Of a stretch of DNA of 17,688 nucleotides, positions 1 through 6,985 are shown in pieces (position 1 is the first letter of the stretch; every line of letters begins with the position of its first letter). The translations under genes were made by a program, and so were the position numbers. Source of the DNA: Spirochaetaceae bacterium (GTDB lineage Bacteria > Spirochaetota > Spirochaetia > Treponematales > Rectinemataceae); contig JAEUJG010000529.1 in the NCBI GenBank assembly GCA_016794765.1, forward strand, positions 1-17,688. Reading direction: 5' to 3'. The notes beneath the pieces were generated by a model. That model searched no databases, was not told the origin of the DNA, and was given only the letters and a program-made list of their open reading frames with translations.

Positions 1-222
1 GGTCCGGCCGAGGCCCTCGAAGAAGAGGTTCCAGCCCTCCTCCAGCACCGAGGCCATCAGCGCTTCCTTGTTCTCGAAGTAGGTGTAGATGCTGCCTACC
101 GGCAGGCCCGTCCCGCGGGCCAGGTCGGCGACGCTCGTGCCGTGGAAGCCGCGCTCCGCGAAGAGCCGCTTGGCGGCGGCGAGGATGGCGCGGCGCTTCG
201 CCTCGTCCTTTTCCCGGGCCAC
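1..222 (-). CDS. TetR/AcrR family transcriptional regulator, N-terminal part (runs off the left edge)
   Basis: Only the first 74 codons are inside the window; the ligand-binding domain is missing. The visible part is a TetR-type DNA-binding domain: helix 1 with AILAAAKRLFAERGFHGTSV (about residues 12-31), then the helix-turn-helix with DLARGTGLPVGSIYTYFENK (about residues 33-52), ending in the family's Y-x-Y-F-x-N-K signature. The start is GTG at 222-220, one base after the TAA of the asparaginase-domain gene, with GAGGG about eight bases upstream, so the two genes form one minus-strand unit. Proteins of this class are usually dimeric repressors that respond to a small ligand. The ligand cannot be guessed here because the C-terminal domain lies outside the window. 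Lying second in the operon, it may control its own transcript, which is an inference. Confidence 0.9.
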   Translation of the reverse strand, partial: MAREKDEAKRRAILAAAKRLFAERGFHGTSVADLARGTGLPVGSIYTYFENKEALMASVLEEGWNLFFEGLGRT

Positions 223-223
223 G

Positions 224-718
224 TTATGCGCCCTCGAAAAGGCCCTTCGAGCGATCCTTGCGGACGTGGTCCCAGGAGAAGACCTGGCCGTTCATGACGA
301 TGTAGACGCCGGGCGGGAGAAGCTGCGCGGCCATGAAGGCGGTCCCGAAGTTGAAGAGGGCGTCCGACCCCTGGATCTTGTAGGGGATCATCGCGCCGGT
401 GAGCACGATCGTCTTGTCGAGGCCGGCGGGGCCGAGGAGCTTGGCGGTCTCGGACATCGTGTCCGTGCCGTGCGTGATGACGATGCGCCGTTCGGGCGCC
501 TTCCGGCAGGCCTCGAGGACGCTCTTCCGGTTTTCGTCCTGCATCTGGAGACTGTCGATGAGCTGGTTCAGCTCGATCTCCACCGGCACGGTCACCCGCG
601 TCAGCTTGAGGATCTCCGGGAGGTGGCTGTCCTTGAAGGTCAGCTCGCCGCGGATTTCGTCGTAGTGCTTGTCGAAGGTACCGCCGGTGACGATGACGCG
701 AATCGGGGTTGCATCCAT
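224..718 (-). CDS. Compact asparaginase-domain protein (164 aa)
   Basis: This resembles the N-terminal catalytic domain of type I/II L-asparaginases, which hydrolyse asparagine to aspartate and ammonia. The first catalytic threonine motif is TGGTFDK near the N-terminus, and the second catalytic motif is HGTDTMSETA. Between them are GEL and the LNQLIDSLQMQDENR stretch, and GAMIPYKIQGSDALFNFG follows. Classical asparaginases are about 330 residues and carry a second domain. This protein ends naturally after KDRSKGLFEGA with a TAA, which fits the known short asparaginase-domain family of about 160 residues rather than a truncation. No signal peptide is seen, so it is probably cytoplasmic. ATG at 718 is chosen because conservation begins immediately after it; the 58 codons upstream in the same frame look non-coding. 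It is followed one base later by the TetR gene. Substrate is uncertain: asparagine, or another amide. Confidence 0.88.
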   Translation of the reverse strand: MDATPIRVIVTGGTFDKHYDEIRGELTFKDSHLPEILKLTRVTVPVEIELNQLIDSLQMQDENRKSVLEACRKAPERRIVITHGTDTMSETAKLLGPAGLDKTIVLTGAMIPYKIQGSDALFNFGTAFMAAQLLPPGVYIVMNGQVFSWDHVRKDRSKGLFEGA

Positions 719-727
719 GGTTTCGAG

Positions 728-755
728 TATGTACCGCCCCTTTGCGTTTTGACAA
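728..755 (-). promoter_or_regulatory. Candidate promoter of the asparaginase-domain gene, possibly leaderless
   Basis: On the minus strand TTGTCA (755-750) is followed after 16 bases by TACATA (733-728), or after 18 bases by CATACT (731-726). The start codon lies only 7-9 bases beyond the -10 box and no Shine-Dalgarno sequence precedes it, so transcription would begin at or next to the ATG. Box matches were read by eye only. Confidence 0.5.
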
Positions 756-780
756 GCGCCGGAGCTTCCGTGGCGCCCCC

Positions 781-808
781 TAGACGATTTGGGAGGAGCC
801 GATATAAT
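781..808 (+). promoter_or_regulatory. Candidate promoter of the lytic transglycosylase gene
   Basis: A perfect TATAAT (803-808) follows TAGACG (781-786, 4 of 6 to TTGACA) after a 16-base spacer. Transcription would start near 815, giving a leader of about 45 bases before the ATG at 862. The leader contains the palindrome TAAGCTTA (823-830) and the small inverted repeat GCAAGCCTTGC (831-841), which could fold just before the ribosome-binding site AAGGAG (844-849). Confidence 0.6.
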
Positions 809-861
809 AGCGACCTGCTTTGTAAGCTTAGCAAGCCTTGCATAAGGAGTCCTTTTTTCGC

Positions 862-1578
862 ATGGTACAGAGAAAGCCCTACGCTTTGGCAATAATGCCT
901 ATAGCGCTAATTACTGTTATTATCTCTATTTCCTGCAAGGACGCTGACCAAAGCTTCCACCCCGACATCGATTCGGAAATCGTCCGACTGGCCGGCCTGA
1001 GCGACCGCGAGGTCCCCGGCTTTATCCAGAATCTCGATAGAAGCGACGTCATCGCCGAATACTATCGGGATCCCTCCACCAAGCGGGAGGTGCTGGATTT
1101 TTTCACCGGAATCACCCATTCCGAGAAAATCGCGGCGGCCATCCTGGAGAACGCCGACCGTTTCGGCGTCCCGCCGGGCCTGGCCTTCGCCCTGGCCTAC
1201 GAGGAAAGCAAATTCAAGGTGGCGGCGATCAACGACAACGGCGACTCCGTGGACCGCGGCCTCTTCCAGCTCAACTCCAAATCCTTTCCCGAGCTCACCG
1301 AGGCGCAGGTCTACGATCCGCGGGAAAACGCGCGTTACGGACTCGCCCACCTCGAGTTCTGCCTGCGGACGGGGGGCAACGAGGTCGCCGCCCTCGCGAT
1401 GTACAACGCCGGGACGACGCGGGTCTCCCGCGACGGCACGCCGCGCCGCACCCTCAACTATGTTTTCCGCATCACGAAATACGAGGAAAACATCACGAGC
1501 CTCTTCGCCGCCAAGGTCGTCGCCAAGGACAAGCTCCGCGTGGCGCGCGGCGATCGGCTCGCGCCGGCGGTGGACTGA
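862..1578 (+). CDS. Membrane-anchored lytic transglycosylase (SLT domain)
   Basis: This 238-residue protein has a hydrophobic N-terminal signal (about residues 8-24) ending in SIS-Cys25. That is a plausible but weak lipobox, because Ser at -3 is unusual, so it may be a lipoprotein or simply membrane anchored. The catalytic part is a transglycosylase SLT fold. The probable catalytic glutamate is E115 in YEESKF, followed by DRGLFQLNSK (131-140), YDPRENARYG (151-160) and the ALAMYNAG motif (178-184). Such enzymes cleave the MurNAc-GlcNAc bond of peptidoglycan to give 1,6-anhydro ends, in the periplasm. ATG at 862 is preferred to the in-frame TTG at 838 because it begins the signal peptide cleanly and AAGGAG lies 12 bases upstream. 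The first 80 bases are clearly richer in A/T than the rest. It is monocistronic, with its own promoter and terminator, and divergent from the asparaginase gene. Confidence 0.92.
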   Translation: MVQRKPYALAIMPIALITVIISISCKDADQSFHPDIDSEIVRLAGLSDREVPGFIQNLDRSDVIAEYYRDPSTKREVLDFFTGITHSEKIAAAILENADRFGVPPGLAFALAYEESKFKVAAINDNGDSVDRGLFQLNSKSFPELTEAQVYDPRENARYGLAHLEFCLRTGGNEVAALAMYNAGTTRVSRDGTPRRTLNYVFRITKYEENITSLFAAKVVAKDKLRVARGDRLAPAVD

Positions 1579-1597
1579 AGGGAACGATTCGGACAAG

Positions 1598-1623
1598 CCG
1601 GCGGATCGCCCCGCATCCGCCGG
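1598..1623 (+). repeat. Perfect 9-bp inverted repeat (hairpin) after the transglycosylase gene
   Basis: CCGGCGGAT (1598-1606) and ATCCGCCGG (1615-1623) are perfect complements around an 8-base loop. No T-run follows, so alone it would not be a standard intrinsic terminator. It may protect the mRNA 3' end or assist the stronger hairpin 11 bases downstream. Confidence 0.75.
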
Positions 1624-1633
1624 TTTCCGCCCC

Positions 1634-1663
1634 ATGCCCGCCGCCAGGCGGGCATTTGTTTTT
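1634..1663 (+). terminator. Intrinsic terminator of the lytic transglycosylase gene
   Basis: ATGCCCGCC (1634-1642), loop GCCA, GGCGGGCAT (1647-1655) form a perfect 9-bp GC-rich stem followed by TTGTTTTT (1656-1663). This is the clearest rho-independent terminator in the window. Its T-tract also overlaps the best -35 candidate of the next gene. Confidence 0.9.
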
Positions 1664-1684
1664 CCGCCCGCAGCCGCCTAGACT
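1656..1684 (+). promoter_or_regulatory. Weak candidate promoter of the GGDEF-EAL gene, possibly leaderless
   Basis: TTGTTT (1656-1661) and TAGACT (1679-1684) are separated by 17 bases. The ATG at 1691 lies six bases past the -10, and no Shine-Dalgarno is present. Only 27 bases separate the terminator from the start codon, so any dedicated promoter must lie here or inside the terminator. The matches are modest (3 and 4 of 6). Confidence 0.35.
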
Positions 1685-1690
1685 TGATGC

Positions 1691-4297
1691 ATGGCCAAAC
1701 AGGGAGGCCAGGCGGCGAAATCGCTGACCCGGCATACGGTCGCCCTCGTCGCCGCGACGATCACGGCCCTTCTCGGCATGACGATGGCCCTGTCGGCCTT
1801 CATCGTGCTCGGGAGCTTCCTGGACCTCGAGCGCAAGACCGTGGGTACGAACCTCGAGCGGTGCCTGTCGGCCCTGGAGGACGAACGGATCCGCCTGGAC
1901 CGAGTTTTGCGCGACTGGGCCTACTGGGACGACAGCTACCGCTTCGTCGGCGGCGAGTTCCCGGAGTACGTCGAGCTGAATCTCGCCGAAGAGACCTTCC
2001 TCAACCTGCGGGTGGACGCCGTCATCTTTCTCGACGAGGCGGGCCGGAAGCTCCGGGCGGACTACCGCGCCCTGCCGCCGGGCCGCCAGGGCGCCGAAGC
2101 GCTCGCCGACCTCGAGCGCGCCATCCTCGGGGGCGGCGTCCTGGCGCGCGCCTGCCGCGACGACGAGCCGGTCGGCGGCCTCATGGCCCTGAAGGAAGGC
2201 CCCTTCCTCGCCGTGGCCTATCCCATCCATTCGAGCCTCATCCGGGAACCGCCGCGGGGCAGCCTCGTCATGGGCTTTTTCCTCGACGAGGAGCGGGTTC
2301 GGGCGATCTCGGACCGCTTGAAACTGGACCTGCGCATCCTCCCCGACCGCGCGGCCCTGGCCGCCGAGGGCCTCCCTCCGGAGTCGCTCGCCGAGTTCGA
2401 CGCGAAAGGAAGGACCACCCGGGCCCTGTCGCGATCGGAGATCCGCGGCTACGAAGGGCTCGACGACATCGAGGGCCGTCCCCGCTTCGTCCTCGAGCTG
2501 CGGGAACCGCGCGACCTTTACGCTCGGGGACTCGCGACGATCCTCACCTTCTTCGGCTTCCTCGCGGCGGCCGGAATCGCGGCCATAGGCCTCGGCCTGG
2601 TCTTCACGCGCCGCGTCATCCTTTCTCGGATCATCGGCCTCCACGACGAGGTCCTGGCGATCCGCGACGAACGCGACCTGTCGCGCCGCGTCACGCCCCG
2701 CGGGGAGGACGAGATCGGCGCCCTCGGCCTCGCCGTCAACGAGCTCCTCGACACCCTGCAAAAGGCGCAGCGGGAAAAGGAGCGCGCGCGGGAAGAGCTC
2801 AAGGCGATGAATTCGGCGCTGGAGAACCGGGTCCGCGACAGGACCGCGGAACTCGCGCGCTCCAACGAATCGCTGCGGGAACTGGTCGAGGAGAAGGAGC
2901 AGTCCGAGCGCGACCTCGAGAACCTCCTCCGCCAGGACCACCTCACGGGAATCGCCAGCCGCGCGGAGTTCGAGGAGCGGCTCGACCAGGCCATCGCGCG
3001 GGCGCGCCGCCGAGGCGAGCGCGCGGGCCTCATCCTGATGGACCTCGACCGCTTCAAGGAGATCAACGACAGCATGGGCCACGCGGCCGGCGACCGCCTG
3101 CTCCAGGCCGTCGCGAAGCGCCTGTCCGCCGGCATGCGGCGCGAGGACACCGTGGCCCGCTGGGGCGGCGACGAGTTCACCATCGTCATCGCGGAGATAC
3201 TCATGGCCAGCGACGTCGGCATGGTGGCGGAGAAAATCCGGATTGCGCTGGAGCCGCCCTTCACGATCGACGCCGAGGAGCTCAGCGCGAGCGCGAGCAT
3301 CGGCATCGCGATCTACCCGGAAGACGGACAGGACGCCGAAACCCTGATGAAGCGGGCCGACATGGCGATGTACCGCGCCAAGGGCGAGGGCGGCGGGAAG
3401 GCGCGTTTCTACGAGCCCGAGATGGACGCGGAGATCTACGAGCGGCTTTCCGTCGGCAACCTCCTCCGGCGGGCCCTGGAGCGGGAGGAATTCCGGCTCT
3501 GCTACCAGCCGCAGCAGGATCTCAGGAGCGGACGGATCGTCGGCGTCGAGGCCCTGCTCCGCTGGAAGAGCGCCATCCTCGGCGACATCCCGCCCGACCG
3601 CTTCATTCCCGTCGCGGAGCGGACGGGGCTCATCGTCCCCATCGGCGAATGGGCGCTGCGCCGCGCCTGCGAAACCGCGGCGCGTTGGTTCCGGGACGGC
3701 GGCGGGGAGATCGTGATTTCGGTCAACATCTCCCCCCGGCAGTTCAGGGAAAAGGAGCTCGTCGCGACGATCGGCCGCATCCTCGACGAGACGGGGCTCG
3801 AGCCGCGTCTCCTCAACATCGAGATCACGGAAGGCGTCCTCATGGACGGCGAGTGGGGCGCGCGGAAGGTGCTCGAGGATCTCCGGGCGCTCGGCCTCTC
3901 GATCTCCATCGACGACTTCGGCGTCGGCTACTCCTCGCTGAGCTACCTCAAGGAGTTCCCGATCCAGAGCCTCAAGATCGACAAGTCCTTCATGACCGGC
4001 ATCGCCGAACGGGGCTCGAACCTCTCGATCGTGAAGGCGATCATCTCCCTCGGCAAGAACATGCGCCTAGAGGTCGTCGCCGAAGGCACGGAGAACGAGG
4101 CGGAGCTGGCGGTCCTCAGGGACAACGGCTGCGACATCGCGCAGGGCTTCTGCATCAGCCGCCCCCTCGAGGAGGGAGCGGCGGCCGCCTTCCTCGCCGG
4201 GCACGGCGCGATCGGGCGCCACGCGGCGGCGCGCGAAGCCGCCTCGGGCGAAGCCGCCGCGCGGGCCGCCGCCGCGAAGGCGCGGGAGGGAGGCTGA
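1691..4297 (+). CDS. Membrane-bound CHASE4-HAMP-GGDEF-EAL protein (bifunctional c-di-GMP enzyme)
   Basis: An 868-residue sensor enzyme for cyclic di-GMP turnover. Order: transmembrane helix (about 16-41); extracytoplasmic CHASE4-like sensor (about 50-270) with the DWAYWDDSYRFV signature at 75-86; second helix (about 281-306); HAMP (about 307-360); coiled coil (about 360-405); GGDEF domain with WGGDEF at 491-496; EAL domain (about 595-845). The cyclase motif is intact and preceded by the inhibitory-site motif RxxD (R483-D486). The EAL residues expected for phosphodiesterase activity are also present: E620 of EAL, E711/E714, D741/D742 in DDFGVGYSS, K762 in LKID and E798 in VVAEG. Both activities are therefore possible and the balance is probably set by the sensor. 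The C-terminal 30 residues are an alanine/arginine tail. It lacks a visible Shine-Dalgarno and converges with the lipoate operon, 43 bases away. Confidence 0.95.
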   Translation: MAKQGGQAAKSLTRHTVALVAATITALLGMTMALSAFIVLGSFLDLERKTVGTNLERCLSALEDERIRLDRVLRDWAYWDDSYRFVGGEFPEYVELNLAEETFLNLRVDAVIFLDEAGRKLRADYRALPPGRQGAEALADLERAILGGGVLARACRDDEPVGGLMALKEGPFLAVAYPIHSSLIREPPRGSLVMGFFLDEERVRAISDRLKLDLRILPDRAALAAEGLPPESLAEFDAKGRTTRALSRSEIRGYEGLDDIEGRPRFVLELREPRDLYARGLATILTFFGFLAAAGIAAIGLGLVFTRRVILSRIIGLHDEVLAIRDERDLSRRVTPRGEDEIGALGLAVNELLDTLQKAQREKERAREELKAMNSALENRVRDRTAELARSNESLRELVEEKEQSERDLENLLRQDHLTGIASRAEFEERLDQAIARARRRGERAGLILMDLDRFKEINDSMGHAAGDRLLQAVAKRLSAGMRREDTVARWGGDEFTIVIAEILMASDVGMVAEKIRIALEPPFTIDAEELSASASIGIAIYPEDGQDAETLMKRADMAMYRAKGEGGGKARFYEPEMDAEIYERLSVGNLLRRALEREEFRLCYQPQQDLRSGRIVGVEALLRWKSAILGDIPPDRFIPVAERTGLIVPIGEWALRRACETAARWFRDGGGEIVISVNISPRQFREKELVATIGRILDETGLEPRLLNIEITEGVLMDGEWGARKVLEDLRALGLSISIDDFGVGYSSLSYLKEFPIQSLKIDKSFMTGIAERGSNLSIVKAIISLGKNMRLEVVAEGTENEAELAVLRDNGCDIAQGFCISRPLEEGAAAAFLAGHGAIGRHAAAREAASGEAAARAAAAKAREGG

Positions 4298-4340
4298 AGC
4301 CCTTCACGCGCCAAGCCGAGGACGCCGCGCCCCGGGTCGG

Positions 4341-5120
4341 TCAGCGCTTCAAGTTCCAGGCGGGGCTCGAATACTTCTCCGCGGCCAGCGCGGCGGCGCG
4401 CTCGAGCTCGGGGCCCGTCGGCGCCGAGGCTTCGAGCGTCGCCCCCCCGCCGCCTTCGAGGCGGCCGAAGGAAGCGGCGAAGCCCCGCCGCAGGGCCTCC
4501 GCCGCCTCGCCGTAGCCGACCTCGCGGCCGAGCAACCCCTTGAGGCCGGCGACGCGGGCCTTCACGTCCTCGATGAGCTTGCCCTTGAGCTTCTCGTTCG
4601 GCACCCGGAGGAGGGAAAACATCCGCTCGGGATCGACGTCGAGAAGGAGGGTGCCGTGCTGGAGGAGGCAGCCGAGCTTCCGCGTCTGCGCGTTGCCCGA
4701 CACCTTCCGGCCGGCGGCCGTGATGTCGTTGATGGGGGCGAAAGCCGCCTCAACGCCGAGGAGGGCGAGCCCCTCCACGATTCCGCCGGCGACGCGGCGG
4801 TAGGACTCGAGGATGTCGGCCGGAGCCAGCGGGTGGCCCTCGGGAGCGACGACGGAGTAGGTGATCTCGGCGGCGTGGAAGACGGCGCCGCCGCCGGTGG
4901 AGCGGCGGAGGGCGTCGACGCCCGCGGCGCGGCAGGCCTCGAGGTCCACCTCGGCCTCCATCGACTGGAAGTAGCCGATCGTGACGGCGGCGGGCTCCCA
5001 GCGGTAGAGCCGCAGGACCGGCGCCGAGCGGCCGGCGGCGACCGACTCGAGGAGGGCTTCGTCGAGCCCCATGTTGAAGGCGCCGGTCCCGGCGCCCGTT
5101 TCAAGAAACCTGAGCTTCAT
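4341..5120 (-). CDS. Lipoate/octanoate-protein ligase, catalytic domain
   Basis: This 259-residue protein belongs to the biotin/lipoate A/B ligase family, which attaches lipoate or octanoate to a lysine of E2 and GcvH proteins. Motifs seen: RRSTGGGAVFH (72-82), the nucleotide- and acyl-binding loop; GRKVSGNAQ (137-145) with the conserved lysine K139; and QHGTLLLDVD (154-163). It lacks the C-terminal accessory domain of E. coli LplA, which is instead encoded by the overlapping gene upstream. Its start ATG lies inside that gene (20-base overlap) with GGAGGG just upstream, so translation is probably coupled. The SGNAQTR motif also resembles LipM-type octanoyltransferases. Next to lipA it could supply octanoyl-protein to LipA, salvage lipoate, or both. 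It is the last gene of the operon, and no terminator was recognised downstream. Confidence 0.9.
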   Translation of the reverse strand: MKLRFLETGAGTGAFNMGLDEALLESVAAGRSAPVLRLYRWEPAAVTIGYFQSMEAEVDLEACRAAGVDALRRSTGGGAVFHAAEITYSVVAPEGHPLAPADILESYRRVAGGIVEGLALLGVEAAFAPINDITAAGRKVSGNAQTRKLGCLLQHGTLLLDVDPERMFSLLRVPNEKLKGKLIEDVKARVAGLKGLLGREVGYGEAAEALRRGFAASFGRLEGGGGATLEASAPTGPELERAAALAAEKYSSPAWNLKR

Positions 5121-5388
5121 GGAGGGCCCTCCCCAGGGTCGCCGCGATGTCGGCCGCGCCGGCGCCGTAGATGACGAGACCCGGGCGCGAGAAGGCGCCG
5201 AGGGCGGCCTCGGCGAGCCGGTCCGTCGGCACGCCGCCGAGTTCGGCCTCCGCAGCCTCGAAGCTCGCCTCGGGGTGGGCGAAGAAGTCGCCCGCGACGC
5301 GGACCCGGAGGACGGACCCGCCCTCGAACTCCACCTCGACCCGAAGGAGCTTCCCGCCGGGGACCTTGTGGTCAAGCCTTGCGATCAT
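5101..5388 (-). CDS. Stand-alone lipoate-protein ligase accessory (C-terminal) domain
   Basis: This 95-residue protein resembles the accessory C-terminal domain of LplA, known as the separate subunit LplB in the archaeon Thermoplasma acidophilum. The key signature is K-V-P-G-G-K-L (8-14), followed by a beta-strand pair and AGDFFAHPE (32-40), then a helical stretch with LGGVPTDRL. In the two-subunit ligase this domain is needed for the adenylation step that activates the fatty acid. The start ATG overlaps the lipA stop (ATGA) and the 3' end overlaps the ligase start by 20 bases. The gene order is accessory then catalytic, the reverse of the fused protein. Complex formation with the downstream product is inferred from domain content and overlap. 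Confidence 0.85.
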   Translation of the reverse strand: MIARLDHKVPGGKLLRVEVEFEGGSVLRVRVAGDFFAHPEASFEAAEAELGGVPTDRLAEAALGAFSRPGLVIYGAGAADIAATLGRALHEAQVS

Positions 5389-6299
5389 GGGCGCGCCTCC
5401 TCGAAGCCCGCGCGCGCGTGGTAGGAGGTGCGCGCGAGCGGCGCCGCGACCACGCTGACGAAGCCCTTCCCGCGGGCGATCCCCGCGAGGCGGGCGAAGG
5501 CCTCGGGAGGCAGGTACTCGCTGACCTCGAGCTGGTCGGGGGTCGGGCGGAGGTACTGGCCGAGGACGAGGCTCGAGCAGCCGACGCGGCGGAGATCGTC
5601 CATCGCGGCCAGGACCTCGGCCTCGGTCTCGCCGAGGCCGAGCATGATGCTCGACTTCACGACGGCGCGGCCGTCCCGGGCGGCGAGCTCGAGGCACCGC
5701 AGGGATTTCGCGTAGGAGGCGCGGGCGTCGCGGACGCGCTGGAGGCGCTCGACGACCTCGATGTTGTGGGCGAAGACCGCGGGACCCGAGTCGAGCACCG
5801 CCTCGATCTCCCCCTCGGCGTAGTCGGGCGTCAACGCCTCGACGCGGACGCCGGGATTGCGCCCCAGGACGGCGCGGATCGCCTGGGCGAAATGTCCGGC
5901 GCCGCGGTCGGGGAGATCGTCGCGGTCGACGCTCGTGATCACCGCGTACTTGAGCCCGAGTTCGGCGACCGCCTCGGCGAGTTCGGCGGGCTCCTCCGGT
6001 CGGAGCGGCTCGCCAGCGCGCGCCGTGGCGACGGCGCAGAAGCGGCAGCCGCGGGTGCAGACGGCGCCCATGATCATGAAGGTGGCGGTCGCCTGGCCCC
6101 AGCATTCGGCCTTGTTGGGACAGCGGGCCTCGTCGCAGACGGTATGGAGACCGCGGCGCCGGAGCAGTTCGGAGGTGCGCTTCCAGTTGTCGCCGGAAGG
6201 CAGGGCGACGCGGAGCCAGGCCGGCTTGCGGAGCGCCGCGGGAGAGGGCGCGGGGGCGGGCGACGGCGGGATCGGACCGCCGGACGGGGTATCGCTCAC
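5385..6299 (-). CDS. lipA: Lipoyl synthase (radical SAM)
   Basis: This 304-residue enzyme inserts two sulfur atoms into protein-bound octanoyl chains to make lipoyl cofactor for 2-oxoacid dehydrogenases and glycine cleavage. The auxiliary iron-sulfur cluster cysteines are C55, C60 and C66 (CDEARCPNKAEC). The radical-SAM cluster cysteines are C81, C85 and C88 (CTRGCRFC). The C-terminal RTSY motif (290-293) provides the serine that ligates the auxiliary cluster. Other family motifs are VDRDDLPDRGAGHF and VKSSIMLGLGET. The N-terminus has a roughly 20-residue proline/alanine-rich extension. The start is GTG at 6299, overlapping the TetR stop (GTGA); the stop overlaps the next start (ATGA). No lipB is present; the ligase encoded downstream probably supplies the octanoylated substrate. 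Confidence 0.97.
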   Translation of the reverse strand: MSDTPSGGPIPPSPAPAPSPAALRKPAWLRVALPSGDNWKRTSELLRRRGLHTVCDEARCPNKAECWGQATATFMIMGAVCTRGCRFCAVATARAGEPLRPEEPAELAEAVAELGLKYAVITSVDRDDLPDRGAGHFAQAIRAVLGRNPGVRVEALTPDYAEGEIEAVLDSGPAVFAHNIEVVERLQRVRDARASYAKSLRCLELAARDGRAVVKSSIMLGLGETEAEVLAAMDDLRRVGCSSLVLGQYLRPTPDQLEVSEYLPPEAFARLAGIARGKGFVSVVAAPLARTSYHARAGFEEARP

Positions 6300-6961
6300 G
6301 GCGTGCCTCCCTCAAGGTCCTCGCCCTCCGCCTTTGGCCCGAAGGCGCCGGCGGGGAGGTCGGAACGGCGGACCCGGAGGCTTTCGGCGAAGAGGCGCGC
6401 GGCCTTGACGAGACCGGCGGCGTCGCCGCGGCCCAGGACCGCGATGCGGAAGATCGCCGATTCGATGAGGGCGTAGACAAGGTCGCCGGCCGCCTTCACG
6501 GAGAAGGGCGCGAACTCCCCGCTCCGCATCCCCTCGATGAGGATTCCGGAAATGATGTGGCGCATCCTGATGGTGCGGCGCCTGACGCGCTCGTCCGGAT
6601 TTCCGCCGGAGGCGCGGATGTGGCCGAGATAGTCGAGGACGACGGAGATGAGGCGCTGGTGGCGGACACATTCCTCGATGGCCATGCCGGCGATCGAGGC
6701 GAGCTTTTCCGTTTGCGACAGGGCGGGATTGACCGCGACCTCGCGGATGCCCGATTCGAGCTTCTCGGTAAAAAGCTTTATGCTGAAAGAAAATATCTCG
6801 CGCTTGTTCTTGAAATAGAGGTAGAGGATGGTTCGGGTGATGCCGCAGCGTTCGGCAATTTTTTGGAAGGTCGTATCCTCGTAGCCCTCGGAAACAAAGA
6901 CGTCCAAGGCTTTTTCGAGGATTTCCCGCTTCCGCTTATCGTGCTCCACGGCAATTGACAC
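6296..6961 (-). CDS. TetR/AcrR family regulator leading the lipoate operon
   Basis: About 221 residues. The N-terminal helix-turn-helix domain is clear: ILEKALDVFVSEGYEDTTFQ then KIAERCGITRTILYLYFKNK, the usual TetR recognition-helix signature. The C-terminal ligand and dimer domain is helical and not assignable. Three in-frame GTG codons could start it (6967, 6961, 6946). I chose 6961 because AAGGGGG (6973-6967) sits five bases upstream, whereas for 6967 it abuts the codon. The stop overlaps the lipA start by four bases, so regulator and lipoate genes are translationally coupled. Being first in the operon suggests autoregulation together with lipoate synthesis and attachment; the ligand might be a fatty acid or lipoate-related molecule, but that is inference. 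C-terminal composition matches its neighbours. Confidence 0.9.
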   Translation of the reverse strand: MSIAVEHDKRKREILEKALDVFVSEGYEDTTFQKIAERCGITRTILYLYFKNKREIFSFSIKLFTEKLESGIREVAVNPALSQTEKLASIAGMAIEECVRHQRLISVVLDYLGHIRASGGNPDERVRRRTIRMRHIISGILIEGMRSGEFAPFSVKAAGDLVYALIESAIFRIAVLGRGDAAGLVKAARLFAESLRVRRSDLPAGAFGPKAEGEDLEGGTP

Positions 6962-6966
6962 TTTCA

Positions 6967-6973
6967 CCCCCTT
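6967..6973 (-). promoter_or_regulatory. Shine-Dalgarno sequence deciding the TetR start
   Basis: AAGGGGG on the minus strand is spaced five bases from GTG at 6961 but directly touches GTG at 6967. It therefore favours the inner start. Confidence 0.55.
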
Positions 6974-6985
6974 CGTCGAGGTGTT

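Noticed and set aside
224..718. Asparaginase gene truncated by mutation
   Set aside because: It ends cleanly next to the following gene, and compact asparaginase-domain proteins of this length are a known family.
838..861. TTG at 838 as the start of the lytic transglycosylase
   Set aside because: It would place charged residues before the signal peptide and put the AAGGAG motif inside the coding region; ATG at 862 fits both.
719..892. 58-codon N-terminal extension of the asparaginase-domain protein
   Set aside because: The extension is unlike the family, spans the predicted promoter and overlaps the divergent gene's leader.
1684..4515. Long open frame offset from the GGDEF-EAL gene on the plus strand
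   Set aside because: The translation is Arg/Pro/Gly-rich and motif-free, a normal shadow of a GC-rich gene; the frame at 1691 has all domain motifs.
5379..6476. Long plus-strand open frame opposite lipA
   Set aside because: No motif and composition typical of an antisense shadow; lipA on the other strand is unambiguous.
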